NCBI RefSeq assembly: GCF_015207285.1
Contig: NZ_JADEXD010000058.1
Location: 1-34,088 of the forward strand
Origin: Tychonema sp. LEGE 07203
Lineage (GTDB): Bacteria > Cyanobacteriota > Cyanobacteriia > Cyanobacteriales > Microcoleaceae
Direction of reading: 5' to 3'
DNA: 34,088 bases
Positions 1 to 8,522 of the stretch are shown here, in pieces. Below the pieces are notes generated by a model. The model made no database searches. It was not told the DNA's origin and saw only the letters and a program-made list of their open reading frames with translations. A program made the translations under genes and the position numbers. The number at the start of each line of letters is the position of its first letter. The stretch's first letter is position 1.

Positions 1-332
1 CCATCAGCGTTCATCTGTGTTTATCTGCTGACATCTGCGGTGAAAAAATCCCAATCTAAGTAACTCACTTGAATCACGACATACAACTAAGACATAAAGA
101 TTTGCTTAAACAGCAGACAAACACAGATAAATCCCATCGCCTTTCATCTGTCAGGTTTCTGTAGGAGCGTTGTCAAGAGTCCCCGCCTTTGGGACACAGA
201 TTGACAAATTTTCCCTCCCCAATTCCCTATACTCCCAGGTAGAAGTCTCTTCCCAATCTTAGGGGGGATATCTCCACAAGCGTTTCGAGCGATAATTTGT
301 CAAGATTGAAAATATAACGAGAGGACAACCCC
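1..332. other. Gene-free leader region with palindromic repeats
   Basis: No convincing coding frame. The first 50 bases carry a partial copy of a dispersed repeat built on ATCTGCGG and GTTCATCTGTG, seen again at 14921, 15087, 21378 and 25897. At 170-207 there is a nested palindrome: TTGTCAA pairs with TTGACAA on the outside, and GTCCC (179-183) pairs with GGGAC (191-195) inside. The last 30 bases hold the ribosome binding site of the first gene. Confidence 0.7.
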
Positions 333-647
333 ATGAACTTTTCTATACAATCTGTTTACAACTGGTATCGCGACACGCTCCGCAACCCCAAGTACCGCTG
401 GTGGATTATTCTGGGAACGTTGGCATATCTAGTAAGCCCGATCGACATTGCGCCCGATTTTCTCCCCGTCGTCGGACAAATTGACGACTTGGCGATCGCA
501 GTATTGCTGATTTCCGAACTATCCCAAATGGCAACCGACTACTTTAAATCCCGCCAAACAGAGACAGCCACAGCATCCGAAGCCAGCGGCAGCCCTTCTG
601 AAGCCAAAGGCAGCACCGTTGACGTAGATGCAGTTTCCGTACAATAA
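333..647 (+). CDS. DUF1232 (YkvA-like) small membrane protein
   Basis: A 104-residue protein with the DUF1232 signature. A hydrophobic segment at about residues 24-38 runs into the conserved stretch SPIDIAPDFLPVVGQIDD, followed by a second hydrophobic helix. This Pro/Asp-rich turn between two helices defines the family. The molecular function of the family is not established; some bacterial members sit next to membrane or stress proteins. The C-terminal 30 residues are Ser/Ala/Glu rich and probably disordered. The ATG is preceded by GAGGAC at a good distance, which supports this start. A rho-independent terminator follows at 672, so it is probably transcribed alone. Confidence 0.85.
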   Translation: MNFSIQSVYNWYRDTLRNPKYRWWIILGTLAYLVSPIDIAPDFLPVVGQIDDLAIAVLLISELSQMATDYFKSRQTETATASEASGSPSEAKGSTVDVDAVSVQ

Positions 648-671
648 TTCCCCAAAACAATCGATCGCTAC

Positions 672-711
672 AACCCCGACTTCTTCAAGAAATCGGGGTT
701 CTGTTTTTTTG
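672..711 (+). terminator. Rho-independent terminator after DUF1232 gene
   Basis: AACCCCGA (672-679) pairs with TCGGGGTT (693-700) around a 13-base loop, and a run of seven T follows at 704-710. It lies 25 bases after the stop codon of the upstream gene, on the right strand for termination. Confidence 0.8.
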
Positions 712-790
712 CATGGCAACTGCTCCGATCGTGCTCCAAACCTGGTAATTTTAACAGTGGTAAATCCCTGTTAACAGCAAATTTTTATAG

Positions 791-1831
791 ATGAAGTTTA
801 GCGAAATAGTACAAAAACTTAACTTAGCCACCAGTCGCAGCCTCACAGCGTCGGTTGCTGCCGATCGAGAAATTACAGGCCCCGCCCCAGTCGATGAAGC
901 CGAATCGGGCAAAATAAGTTACATAGAAGGAGCTAAATTTGCCGCTCATACAGCCACTACAAACGCTTCGGCCTTAATTTTGCCCTTAGATGAAAGCCTC
1001 CAAGCTCAATGCGACGATCGACAAATTGCTTGGATAGCCGCAGCAGATCCGCGATTGTTATTTGCTCAAACGATCGCCCTTTTCTATCAACCGTTTCGCC
1101 CGCCATCAGAAATTCATCCCTCAGCCGTCGTTCACCCCTCCGCAGAAATCGGCGAAAATGTCTACATCGGCCCCCACAGCGTGATTCAAGCAAAAGTCAA
1201 AATTGGCAGCAACGCTTGCATTCACCCAAATGTCGTAATTTACCCAGATGCGGAAATAGGCGAAAACACTGTTTTACACGCTAACTGCGTCATTCACGAA
1301 CGCACTCGCATCGGGGCAAATTGCGTGATTCACAGCGGTGCGGCGATCGGGAGCGAAGGTTTTGGGTTCGTGCCGACAGCCTCCGGGTGGGTGAAAATGG
1401 AGCAGTCTGGCTGCACGGTATTGGAAGAGGGCGTTGAAGTTGGCTGCAACAGCACGATCGACAGGCCCGCTGTCGGAGAAACCCGCATCGGTGAGAATAC
1501 AAAAATCGACAATTTAGTACATATAGGTCACGGCTGTCAAATCGGTAAAAACTGCGCGTTTGCCGCCCACGTCGGCATGGCAGGCGGGGTAAAAATTGGC
1601 AACAATGTAATTTTGGCCGGTCAAGTAGGAATTGCCAATCAAGCCAAAATCGGAGACGGGGCGATCGCCACAGCCAAAGCCGGAATTCACAGCGACGTAC
1701 CCGCAGGTGCGATCGTGACAGGTGTTCCAGCAATTCCCCACAAACTATTTCTCAAAGCCGCAGCCGTCTACAACCGTTTGCCGGAAATGTACCAAACCTT
1801 AAGGCAAATTCAGCGCAAGCTCGATCGGTAG
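791..1831 (+). CDS. lpxD: UDP-3-O-acylglucosamine N-acyltransferase
   Basis: 346 residues. LpxD transfers a 3-hydroxyacyl chain from acyl carrier protein to the 2-amino group of UDP-3-O-acylglucosamine, the third step of lipid A synthesis for the outer membrane. Residues 1-105 form the uridine-binding N-terminal domain. Residues 108-320 are a left-handed beta helix of hexapeptide repeats (for example IGENVYIGPHSVIQ, IGANCVIHSGAAIG). The catalytic histidine is most likely H247 in NLVHIGHG, matching the position of His239 in the E. coli enzyme. A short helical C-terminus (about 320-346) is as expected. Length is normal for the family. No clear Shine-Dalgarno sequence precedes the ATG. The gene ends directly in a heptamer repeat array, and no other lipid A gene is nearby. 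Confidence 0.95.
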   Translation: MKFSEIVQKLNLATSRSLTASVAADREITGPAPVDEAESGKISYIEGAKFAAHTATTNASALILPLDESLQAQCDDRQIAWIAAADPRLLFAQTIALFYQPFRPPSEIHPSAVVHPSAEIGENVYIGPHSVIQAKVKIGSNACIHPNVVIYPDAEIGENTVLHANCVIHERTRIGANCVIHSGAAIGSEGFGFVPTASGWVKMEQSGCTVLEEGVEVGCNSTIDRPAVGETRIGENTKIDNLVHIGHGCQIGKNCAFAAHVGMAGGVKIGNNVILAGQVGIANQAKIGDGAIATAKAGIHSDVPAGAIVTGVPAIPHKLFLKAAAVYNRLPEMYQTLRQIQRKLDR

Positions 1832-2045
1832 TCAATTGGCAGTAGTCAGTTGGCAGTTGGCAGTTGGCAGTTGGCAGTAGTCAGTAGTCATTAGTCATTA
1901 GTCATTAGTCAGTAGGGGCGGTGGATGGTGCGGGCCCGCCCTCTTAGTAGTCAACAGTCAACAGTCAACAGTTAACAGTCAACAGTCAACAGTTAACAGT
2001 CAACAGTCAACAGTCAACAGTCAACAGTCAACAATCAACAATCAA
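1832..2045. repeat. Heptamer tandem arrays (CAGTTGG / ATTAGTC / AGTCAAC)
   Basis: Almost the entire lpxD-CPBP interval is made of 7-base tandem units that change along the array: GGCAGTT units, then TAGTCAT/TAGTCAG units, then about 14 AGTCAAC/AGTTAAC units. A GC-rich hairpin (AGGGGCGG ... CCGCCCT, 1912-1942) interrupts the array. Heptanucleotide arrays of this sort are known in filamentous cyanobacteria as STRR sequences. They cannot be given a function from the sequence. Confidence 0.9.
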
Positions 2046-2070
2046 AAGTATTATAGTTGCAACCCATTAA

Positions 2071-2940
2071 ATGTGGAATAGTATCAACAACCTGCGATTG
2101 ATGTCGCCATCAATACCAGCAATTATCAAAATACTTTTGTTTTTCTCAACATGGATGGTTGTGTGGTTGCCCGTAGCAACTGTGCTGGCGAGATCCCTCA
2201 AATGGCATCCGCCCCAACCCCTGGGAAACAAAAAACTACCTTTACTCGCTTCCCTCTACCTAATTGTTCCCTTCATTTTATGGGCGACAAGTTGGATAGA
2301 AAATACATCTTTTGCTAACTGGGGTTGGGATTGGCAACCCGCAGTTTTGATGTCATTACTGGAGGGATTAGGATTAGGAATAATCAGCTTAGTAATTTTA
2401 TTCGGACTGCAAATAACCGCAGGCTGGATCGAGTTACAAAAAAGTGAAACTTCCCCCGAAACAGGCGAAACAACAATTAAATTTTGGGCATTAATCTTTA
2501 ATCCTGCTAGTCTGCTGACTCTGTTATTAGGACTGTGGATTAGCGCCACAGAAGAGTTAATCTTTCGCGGCTGCTTGCAAACAATCCTCCAGCAAGATTA
2601 CTCAATATTAATAGCAGCAGCGATCGCCAGTTTCATTTTCGCGATCGCCCACCTAATTTGGGCAGCCAAAGAAACCCTACCGCAACTGCCCGGATTGTGG
2701 CTGATGGGCATGGTTTTAACCTTAGCCCGCATCGCCGACAATGGCAGTTTAGGATTAGCGATCGGCATTCACGCAGCTTGGATTTGGGGTATAACTACCG
2801 TAGATACAGAAGGCGTAATTAAACCAACTTCTAAGGTACCAGAATGGATTACAGGAATAGCAGCAAAACCCCTAGCAGGTGCAGCCGGAATTTTGCTACT
2901 GCTAGCAACAGCAGCCGTACTGCGGTCAATTAAAAATTAA
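2071..2940 (+). CDS. CPBP family intramembrane glutamic endopeptidase
   Basis: A 289-residue multi-pass membrane protein with about 7-8 hydrophobic helices and the three motifs of the CPBP (Abi/CAAX-type) protease family: EELIFRG at 161-167 (E161, E162, R166), AIAHLIW with H194, and IGIHAAW with H234. In characterised members these residues form the intramembrane active site. The substrate in cyanobacteria is unknown; relatives cleave prenylated peptides or act in bacteriocin self-immunity. All key residues are present, so an active enzyme is likely. The ATG lies 25 bases after a long heptamer array and has no obvious Shine-Dalgarno sequence. No adjacent peptide or prenyltransferase gene hints at a substrate. 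Confidence 0.88.
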   Translation: MWNSINNLRLMSPSIPAIIKILLFFSTWMVVWLPVATVLARSLKWHPPQPLGNKKLPLLASLYLIVPFILWATSWIENTSFANWGWDWQPAVLMSLLEGLGLGIISLVILFGLQITAGWIELQKSETSPETGETTIKFWALIFNPASLLTLLLGLWISATEELIFRGCLQTILQQDYSILIAAAIASFIFAIAHLIWAAKETLPQLPGLWLMGMVLTLARIADNGSLGLAIGIHAAWIWGITTVDTEGVIKPTSKVPEWITGIAAKPLAGAAGILLLLATAAVLRSIKN

Positions 2941-3093
2941 AACCTAATACCCCCAACCCCTTTAAAACAACCTATTCTCTTCCTCTCTTCCTCCGCGCCC
3001 TCTGCGCCCTCTGCGGTAAAAAAAAAGATTAGATTCAATAAAAAAACAAAACATAGACAACACAGCCATTAATCTGCAGTTAAAAATCAGACA

Positions 3094-4398
3094 TTAACTC
3101 AAATGTCGATCGATCGTCACAATCGAAATAGGATGCAGCGCGTCAAAACGAGTCAAACTCCCCGCAGCCACAGAACGCGACAACTGCACCTGCACGATGC
3201 GGTAACTCCAGTGCGGTTCCCGGCGCACCCGATCGCCAATCCAGCTCAAAACAGTAGCAATATCCTCAAAAACATCCAAAGCCAGCACGATCGACCCTCC
3301 AGCGAGCAGCCGCAGCGCGCAAACGCCCAAAATTTTAGTCAACCCTCCACCACTACCGCCAATAAAAATCCGGTGTGGCGGGCGCAAGCGGTGCAAGATT
3401 TCCGGGGCGGTTCCGTAAATCGAGAACACATTTTGCAGCCCAAAACGGCCGTAGTTAAACTCGATCGCCGAAGTACCAGAAACCGTTTGTTCGATCGCGT
3501 ATACATCAGACTGCGGGAACAAACGAGCAATCTCGATCGACACAGAACCGTTACCAGCGCCCACATCCCAGACAACCTGTCCCGGTTGCAAAGCCAACTG
3601 TGCCAGCACAAGCACCCGCACTTCCCGTTCCACCGTCAAACCAGGCCTGTCGCCACAACCGATAAAAGCTGCATCCGGTATTCCCAACAAAGGCAACTTT
3701 TCCAAATCAAAAGATTCTGCCCTCGGCGGAAGTTCCCGCAGCATCACAACCACGCTCAGAGGTGCAAAAGACTCTCCCAGCAAAGCTGACAGAGAACGGA
3801 GGCCCACCCGCTCGTGGGCCGACCCCAAATTTTCGCAAACCCAAAACTCGTAGCGTGTAGGCAAATCTAGAGCTTTTACCAAATTTGCCAGCGCCGCCGG
3901 AGTATGAATTTCATCTGCGAGCACAGCAATTTTCTCGACACCCAGCTTGAGTTTTGCCGTCAGCTCCTCAAAATAACGTCCTTGAGAGCCAACAAAATGA
4001 GCGTCTTGCCAAGGAACGTGCAACCGGTTAAATGCCAGTTGCACCGAGCTCAAATGGGGGTGAAACCTCAATTTATCTGGGGGGATTTGGGCAATTAACA
4101 ACTTTCCCCAGCCGTGGAACAGCGGGTCGCCGGCCACTAAAATTACGATCGACTCTCCGTCTCTTTCGGCCGTCTCCGCATCCGGCTCTAACTGCGGTTG
4201 TTCCGCCAACCAGCGCCGAATTTCGAGAATTGCTTCGGTTGAATCTTCCAACGCCCAGCGCTCTCGGCCGCGATCGGGAAAATAGCTCAAATGCCGATCG
4301 CTCCCTACCAGCAGAGCGGCCGTTTCTACGACCTGCCGCGCCGATTCACTCAGCCCAGCAGCTCCATCTAAACCAATACCAACCACGTGTACTGTCAC
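3094..4398 (-). CDS. cobL: Precorrin-6Y C5,15-methyltransferase (decarboxylating), CbiE-CbiT fusion
   Basis: 434 residues. This bifunctional cobalamin-pathway enzyme methylates C5 and C15 of the corrin precursor using S-adenosylmethionine and removes the acetate carboxyl at C12. Residues 1 to about 230 are the CbiE-type tetrapyrrole methylase domain, with an N-terminal VVGIGLDG strand-loop and the AGDPLFHGWG loop near residue 90. Residues from about 240 to 434 are the CbiT-type Rossmann methyltransferase, with the SAM-binding loop DVGAGNGS at 278-285. Length fits the fused family. The start is GTG, giving MTVHVVGIG, the usual N-terminus; no strong Shine-Dalgarno is visible. No other cobalamin gene and no cobalamin riboswitch were seen beside it. 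Confidence 0.94.
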   Translation of the reverse strand: MTVHVVGIGLDGAAGLSESARQVVETAALLVGSDRHLSYFPDRGRERWALEDSTEAILEIRRWLAEQPQLEPDAETAERDGESIVILVAGDPLFHGWGKLLIAQIPPDKLRFHPHLSSVQLAFNRLHVPWQDAHFVGSQGRYFEELTAKLKLGVEKIAVLADEIHTPAALANLVKALDLPTRYEFWVCENLGSAHERVGLRSLSALLGESFAPLSVVVMLRELPPRAESFDLEKLPLLGIPDAAFIGCGDRPGLTVEREVRVLVLAQLALQPGQVVWDVGAGNGSVSIEIARLFPQSDVYAIEQTVSGTSAIEFNYGRFGLQNVFSIYGTAPEILHRLRPPHRIFIGGSGGGLTKILGVCALRLLAGGSIVLALDVFEDIATVLSWIGDRVRREPHWSYRIVQVQLSRSVAAGSLTRFDALHPISIVTIDRHLS

Positions 4399-4532
4399 TT
4401 TTTCAACAATAATTCCAAAACCATAATTAATTATTTTTCTTGGTTTCTCATAAATTTTTTGCTTGGTTTTGTTACCAAGCCAGAATAATTAAAGCATTTA
4501 ACAGGCAGTATCCCGACTCTTGAAACAGAGGA

Positions 4533-4660
4533 GATGGGAGAGGGGAGAAGGGGAGAGTGGGAGAGTGGGAGAGTGGGAGAGGGGGAGAGTGGGAGAGCGG
4601 GAGAGTGGGAGAGTGGGAGAGGGGGAGAGTGGGAGAGCGGGAGAGTGGGAGAGTGGGAGA
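4533..4660. repeat. 8-bp tandem array (GGGAGAGT)
   Basis: About sixteen units of GGGAGAGT with a few GGGAGAGG or GGGAGAGC variants. A higher-order repeat of roughly 56 bases is visible, as the block with the GGGG and GCGG variants recurs. One strand is almost pure purine. The complementary unit recurs at 22534-22568. Confidence 0.9.
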
Positions 4661-4767
4661 TGTGGAAAATATTCCTTCTTCCCTCTTCCGACGGACATCG
4701 GACTGATGACGTTGGACCCAAAGCTCGGAGGCGACAGCAAAACATGACGTTGGACGTTGTACCGAAA

Positions 4768-4994
4768 GCAGTTGCCAGTTGCCAGTTGGTAGGGGCGGTG
4801 CCTGTGAGTGCCCGCCCTCTTAGTTGTCAGTTGTCAGTTGTCAGTTGCCAGTTGTTACCAATAACAAATAACTAATAACTAATAACTAATAACTGATGTC
4901 AGTTGTCAGTTGTCAGTTGCCAGTTCTCAGTTGCCAGTTGTTACCAATAACAAATAACAAATAACAAATAACTAATAACAAATAACTGATGACT
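4768..4994. repeat. Heptamer arrays (GTTGCCA / GTTGTCA / AATAACT)
   Basis: Blocks of CAGTTGC and CAGTTGT units alternate with AATAACA/AATAACT units. The order (CAGTTG block, TTACCAATAACAAATAAC block) occurs twice, so the composite itself was duplicated. A GC-rich palindrome sits at 4790-4822. Confidence 0.85.
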
Positions 4995-5014
4995 TCTTCC
5001 CTCTTCCCTCTTCC

Positions 5015-5797
5015 TTAAAATTCAAAAACAGGCCAATCCGGTTGCCGGACGTACCTAGTCATGTCATCAAACTTCCGCAGTTCGGCTCGGTGCACGCACA
5101 GTTCTTGCGGCGTGTCAAGCCATTGCTCGTTTAACTCAGACATCAGGGCGCACAAACGATCGCGGTCTAGGTTCGGCCCGGTGTCTCCAAAATAAGCCAG
5201 AGTAATGTGTGCCGTCAAATGATATTGCTGTTCAATTCCTAAAGCAATTAAATCGGGATTTTGATAGATCGATCGCCGAAACTCTAGAATTTGCTTGTAA
5301 GAGTTTTCGTCAGTCGGTGCCAAACAAACACCCACAGCCCTAGTCATCACCATCAACCCCAGCACAGTCCAGCGAATCTCCGGGCCTCCCGCTAAGGGTT
5401 TGCAGGCAGCAAAACACTCTTTCATGCGCTCCCGCAGTTGCTCCTCAAATTCTGGATTTTTCTCAGAGGCATCTTTAAAAGCGCTGCTCCAAATCAAATC
5501 AGCCACGGTTAAATGGAAGCTATCAGGAGGCAGTGCTACGAGCGCACCGTCCGCGATTTCCTGCAATAGCCGTTGTTGGACTGAGTGCAAATTACTATAA
5601 AGAGCAGTATTTTCTGCATCTTCCCCCGCAGGTGGCGTAATCACCGAATAACCCGGAAAAGCTACAGGATTTCTGTGACCTGCTGGATCCGGCTGAAATT
5701 TTGGAGATTCCTGAATGTGTTCCACCTGGGACTTGTAGGAGTCGAGCAGCGTCATTCGCGCCACCCGATTTACGTAAGCTTGATAAGTATCATCCAA
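5015..5797 (-). CDS. DUF1868 protein, 2H phosphoesterase-like
   Basis: About 260 residues. Two H-x-T motifs, HLT at about residue 95 and HIT at about residue 197, are spaced as in the 2H phosphoesterase / 2'-5' RNA ligase superfamily, where the two histidines act on 2',3'-cyclic or 2'-5' phosphodiester bonds. The N-terminal half resembles cyanobacterial DUF1868 proteins. The substrate is unknown, and RNA-end or cyclic-nucleotide chemistry is only inference. Start choice: a TTG codon at 5797 (MDDTYQAYVNRVARM) preceded by GCGAGGAAATCAAGA, a good Shine-Dalgarno. An upstream TTG at 5833 would add 12 residues but lacks such a site. The gene is divergent from holA across about 130 bases. Confidence 0.78.
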   Translation of the reverse strand: MDDTYQAYVNRVARMTLLDSYKSQVEHIQESPKFQPDPAGHRNPVAFPGYSVITPPAGEDAENTALYSNLHSVQQRLLQEIADGALVALPPDSFHLTVADLIWSSAFKDASEKNPEFEEQLRERMKECFAACKPLAGGPEIRWTVLGLMVMTRAVGVCLAPTDENSYKQILEFRRSIYQNPDLIALGIEQQYHLTAHITLAYFGDTGPNLDRDRLCALMSELNEQWLDTPQELCVHRAELRKFDDMTRYVRQPDWPVFEF

Positions 5798-5931
5798 TCT
5801 TGATTTCCTCGCGGTGAAATACTCCCACACCAAATTTTATATTATGGTGCGGGCTTCCAACAGTCGGATTCAAGATATCTTGGACAAACCGATCGTCCAA
5901 ATCAAATTTTTTCGGGTACTGAGCGTTAAAT

Positions 5932-6909
5932 ATGCAATTTTACCTGTTTTGGGGGGAAGACGACTTTGCCATCTCGCAAGCAGTCACCAGTTTGCGCTCC
6001 TCTGTCCTCGACCCCAACTGGGCTAGTTTTAACTATGACAAGATTATTGCCGATCGAGCTGACGCTGTGGTCGAAGGGCTCGATCGAGCCTTAACACCGC
6101 CCTTCGGTACCGGCAGCCGTTTTGTCTGGCTGGCCAATACAACTGTAACGCAGCAGTGCTCTCCAGAACTGCTAGCCGAATTGGAACGCACGCTGCCGGT
6201 GATTCCCCCTACCACCGTGCTGCTGCTGACATCCGTCAAAAAACCAGACAGCCGGCTCAAATCTACCAAGCTACTCAACAAGTACGGCGAATTTCGAGAA
6301 TTTTCGCCGATTCCGCCTTGGAATGACAAAGAATTAGCGCAGCGGGCGAGGCAAGTTGCCGGCGAAATGAATGTCAAATTGACCGCCACGGCGATCGAAC
6401 TTTTGGTCGAATCCATCGGCAGCGATACCCGTCAGCTATACAGCGAACTGGAAAAATTGCGCCTGTTTGCCGGCAACCGCAGCCAACCGCTCAACCCGGA
6501 GGAAGTGGCAGCATTAGTCCACTGTCACGCCCAGAATACCTTCCAACTAGCCGACGCGATTCGGGAGGGCAACACGGGAGCTGCTTTGGAGTTATTGGCG
6601 GGCTTAGCGGCCCGGAACGAGCCTGGTTTGAGGATTGTGGCAGGCTTGACCGGTAAGTTTCGGATTTGGCTGTGGGTCAAGGCGATGATCGCAGCGGGCG
6701 ATCGGGATGATAAAATTGCTCGTGCCCTAGACCTGGGCAATCCCAAACGCATATACTATTTTCGCCAAGAAGTCAAGAACGCCAGCTTAGAAAAACTGCA
6801 AAAAAGTTTGCCTTTGCTCCTAGAATTAGAAGCTTCTTTAAAACGGGGCCGGGAAGAAATCTCAACACTGCAAACCAAAGTTATAGAACTTTCTAGCTTG
6901 TTTCGCTGA
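5932..6909 (+). CDS. holA: DNA polymerase III delta subunit
   Basis: 325 residues. Delta is the clamp-loader subunit that opens the beta sliding clamp. The sequence begins with the typical MQFYLFWGEDDFAISQAV, a version of the N-terminal nucleotide-fold start of HolA. It continues through the three-domain pattern: a degenerate AAA+ domain lacking a Walker A motif, a lid domain with SIGSDTRQLYSELEKLRLF near residues 162-180, and the C-terminal helical collar. Length matches the family (about 320-340). The ATG follows a 98-169 base divergent intergenic region shared with the DUF1868 gene. No Shine-Dalgarno stands out. Confidence 0.93.
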   Translation: MQFYLFWGEDDFAISQAVTSLRSSVLDPNWASFNYDKIIADRADAVVEGLDRALTPPFGTGSRFVWLANTTVTQQCSPELLAELERTLPVIPPTTVLLLTSVKKPDSRLKSTKLLNKYGEFREFSPIPPWNDKELAQRARQVAGEMNVKLTATAIELLVESIGSDTRQLYSELEKLRLFAGNRSQPLNPEEVAALVHCHAQNTFQLADAIREGNTGAALELLAGLAARNEPGLRIVAGLTGKFRIWLWVKAMIAAGDRDDKIARALDLGNPKRIYYFRQEVKNASLEKLQKSLPLLLELEASLKRGREEISTLQTKVIELSSLFR

Positions 6910-7287
6910 TGTCCTCTGCTGCTAGCAGAAGCAGCCCGAAGCGTAGATTTGAGATTTTCGATTTGAAATTTCGGCGCGAGACGTTCGGTTCGGCTGCTCT
7001 CACCGCGCGAGCCCGTTGCCACCTCTACTGCCGAAGCGTCCAAGTTTCCAAAATTGTGGGAGTCCGCCAGGAGTAAAGGAAACTCATAACAGTTTTTGGG
7101 CGAGATTACTGTAAATTTTTACAACAAATTTTGCTCGCGCCTGTGTGCTTGATTCCCGATCGTATGTTAAAAGGTGTTGAATAGATACGAGAAATAGTCT
7201 CAGAATGCCACAGTAGAAGTTAATGTGGTAAATAAATATTGTCCGCCGCCGAATGCCGATCGGTTAATATTATTTGCCGGCTCTCCA

Positions 7288-7305
7288 CCCCCCCCCCAAA
7301 AAAAA
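7288..7305 (+). repeat. C10-A8 homopolymer tract at the start of a gene
   Basis: Ten C followed by eight A, ending 11 bases before the ATG at 7317. Homopolymers of this length are prone to slippage. The tract sits where the ribosome binding site would be expected. Confidence 0.85.
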
Positions 7306-7316
7306 GAGCGCTACCC

Positions 7317-8279
7317 ATGACACAACAGAACCTGCAGGAACTTCTCAAGCAGGGCGATCCAAAAGCGATCGCATCTAGCATCAACCGTACACTCAAACCC
7401 AAAGGCATCAACGCCGATGTAACCCGGGACAACGGCTGCCTCCACATAATTTTGGAGTCAGACAAAGTGCCGAGTCAATTGGCATTGGTCGATTTCATCC
7501 GCAACGGGATGACGAATTTGGGAGTCGAATCAATTCACACTGTCAAGGTTTACGGGCGTCGAACAGGAGACGGCTCGGCTGCGTGGGAAGAAGAAATAAA
7601 TCTGATGCCCGCAGACGACGATCCGCTTTACGCCTCCGAGAGTGGAATGCCTGATGACTCTGTAGGTTTAGATGATGTCGAGCCTGAAGCCGAAGACTAT
7701 TATCAAGAGGCAGATTTCGATCGAGATGACGACGAGGAAGACGAAGACGAAGACGAAGCAGAACAAGTCCCGCCTCCAAAAAAACAATTTCCCAAATGGG
7801 TAATACCTGTCGCTGTCTTAGTGCCTCTGGCGGCGCTCGCAGGGCTGTTCTTTACTGGAAATTTCCCCTTCGGCGGCTCGAACCCAGAACCCAGCGCCCC
7901 CGAAACTGCTTCCCCCTTGCCCAAACCCTCCTTGGGCGCGTCAAAAGCCCCCGCAGGCGGGACTCCAGCATCTCCACCACCCAAAGCTGCACCGGCATCT
8001 CCAGCGCCCCCGGCAGGCTCTGCTACACCAAAAGCCGTTGCCCCCAACCCAGACTCTTGGAGGGAAGCTGTTAACAAAGCTCAGCAGGCAGCAAATTTGG
8101 CCCAGACGGCTCAGTCTCAAAATGAGTGGATAGCAGTAGCAAGCGAGTGGCAGAAAGCGGTTGGGCTGATGAAATCTGTGCCGTCAACTAGCCCGAACTA
8201 TTCAAAGGCTCAGCAAAAAGCTGCAGAGTATCAAGCTAATCTGATTGTTGCCAACCGCAGGGCGGCGGCAGCACCTTAA
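7317..8279 (+). CDS. Membrane protein of unknown function with acidic linker and Ala/Pro-rich stalk
   Basis: 320 residues; not assigned to a named family. Residues 1-97 form a compact cytosolic-looking alpha/beta domain (LKPKGINADV, LHIILESDKVP, IHTVKVYGRRTGDG) of a type I have seen repeated in other cyanobacterial proteins. Residues 98-150 are very acidic, ending in a D/E run at about 137-149. A single membrane segment follows at about 160-180. Residues 185-245 are Pro/Ala/Ser rich. The C-terminal 75 residues form Gln/Ala-rich helices (SWREAVNKAQQAANLAQTAQ) that resemble a TPR-like cyanobacterial repeat. It is probably a bitopic membrane protein. The frame stays open upstream to 7239, but that extension would translate the C10-A8 tract as Pro-Lys and looks unlike the family, so I chose the ATG at 7317. 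Confidence 0.75.
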   Translation: MTQQNLQELLKQGDPKAIASSINRTLKPKGINADVTRDNGCLHIILESDKVPSQLALVDFIRNGMTNLGVESIHTVKVYGRRTGDGSAAWEEEINLMPADDDPLYASESGMPDDSVGLDDVEPEAEDYYQEADFDRDDDEEDEDEDEAEQVPPPKKQFPKWVIPVAVLVPLAALAGLFFTGNFPFGGSNPEPSAPETASPLPKPSLGASKAPAGGTPASPPPKAAPASPAPPAGSATPKAVAPNPDSWREAVNKAQQAANLAQTAQSQNEWIAVASEWQKAVGLMKSVPSTSPNYSKAQQKAAEYQANLIVANRRAAAAP

Positions 8280-8344
8280 GCTTTTCTCCATTTAAATTGT
8301 CTGTCAATCAACCCGAAGGTGCAGTTTAAATCCGCTACAGCTTA

Positions 8345-8522
8345 GAGGATGTTTGTCAAGTCTAAATTTATACTATTCCTGGCAATAGTCGATCGCGGCA
8401 AGACCAAGCTCAACCCACCTCCGTGGGTTTCAAACTCTTGATTTTGCGCTCTTCCCCCTCTGTTTGGACAAAAGTTTGTTTAGTAGGGAATTATATTCGC
8501 CCAAAACTTTTCAAACATCCTC
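8345..8522. mobile_element. MITE-like element, 178 bp, 17-bp terminal inverted repeats, TA flanks
   Basis: The left end GAGGATGTTTGTCAAGT (8345-8361) and right end ACTTTTCAAACATCCTC (8506-8522) match as inverted repeats at 15 of 17 positions. Both ends are bordered by TA (8343-8344 and 8523-8524), the two-base target duplication typical of IS630/Tc1-mariner transposons. The interior has no coding capacity, so it would have to be moved by a transposase encoded elsewhere. Confidence 0.65.

Larger units (their letters stand above)
4399..5014. other. Repeat-filled gap between DUF1868 gene and cobL
   Basis: No gene. It holds a small hairpin at 4461-4480 (GCTTGGT/ACCAAGC), the 8-mer array at 4533-4660, a unique stretch at about 4660-4765, and 7-mer arrays at 4768-4994 with a GC-rich hairpin at 4790-4822. 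Long open frames through the 8-mer array encode only Gly-Glu or Ser-Pro repeats and are not genes. Confidence 0.85.

Noticed and set aside
3103-3789. 228-residue plus-strand frame opposite cobL
   Set aside because: Antisense shadow of a well-supported gene; composition (Arg/Gln/Ser/His rich) is that of a frame shadow.
4399-4532. Possible cobalamin riboswitch upstream of cobL
   Set aside because: No B12-box-like conserved core was found, and the interval before repeats begin is too short for the full fold; only a small GCTTGGT/ACCAAGC hairpin is present.
4431-4875. Several long open frames on both strands through the 8-mer array
   Set aside because: They encode only Gly-Glu-Trp or Ser-Pro-Leu repeats imposed by the 8-bp unit, in several frames at once, with no start signal.
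7239-7316. Upstream extension of the membrane protein gene
   Set aside because: It would translate the C10-A8 tract and gives a leader unlike the rest of the protein; the ATG at 7317 fits better.
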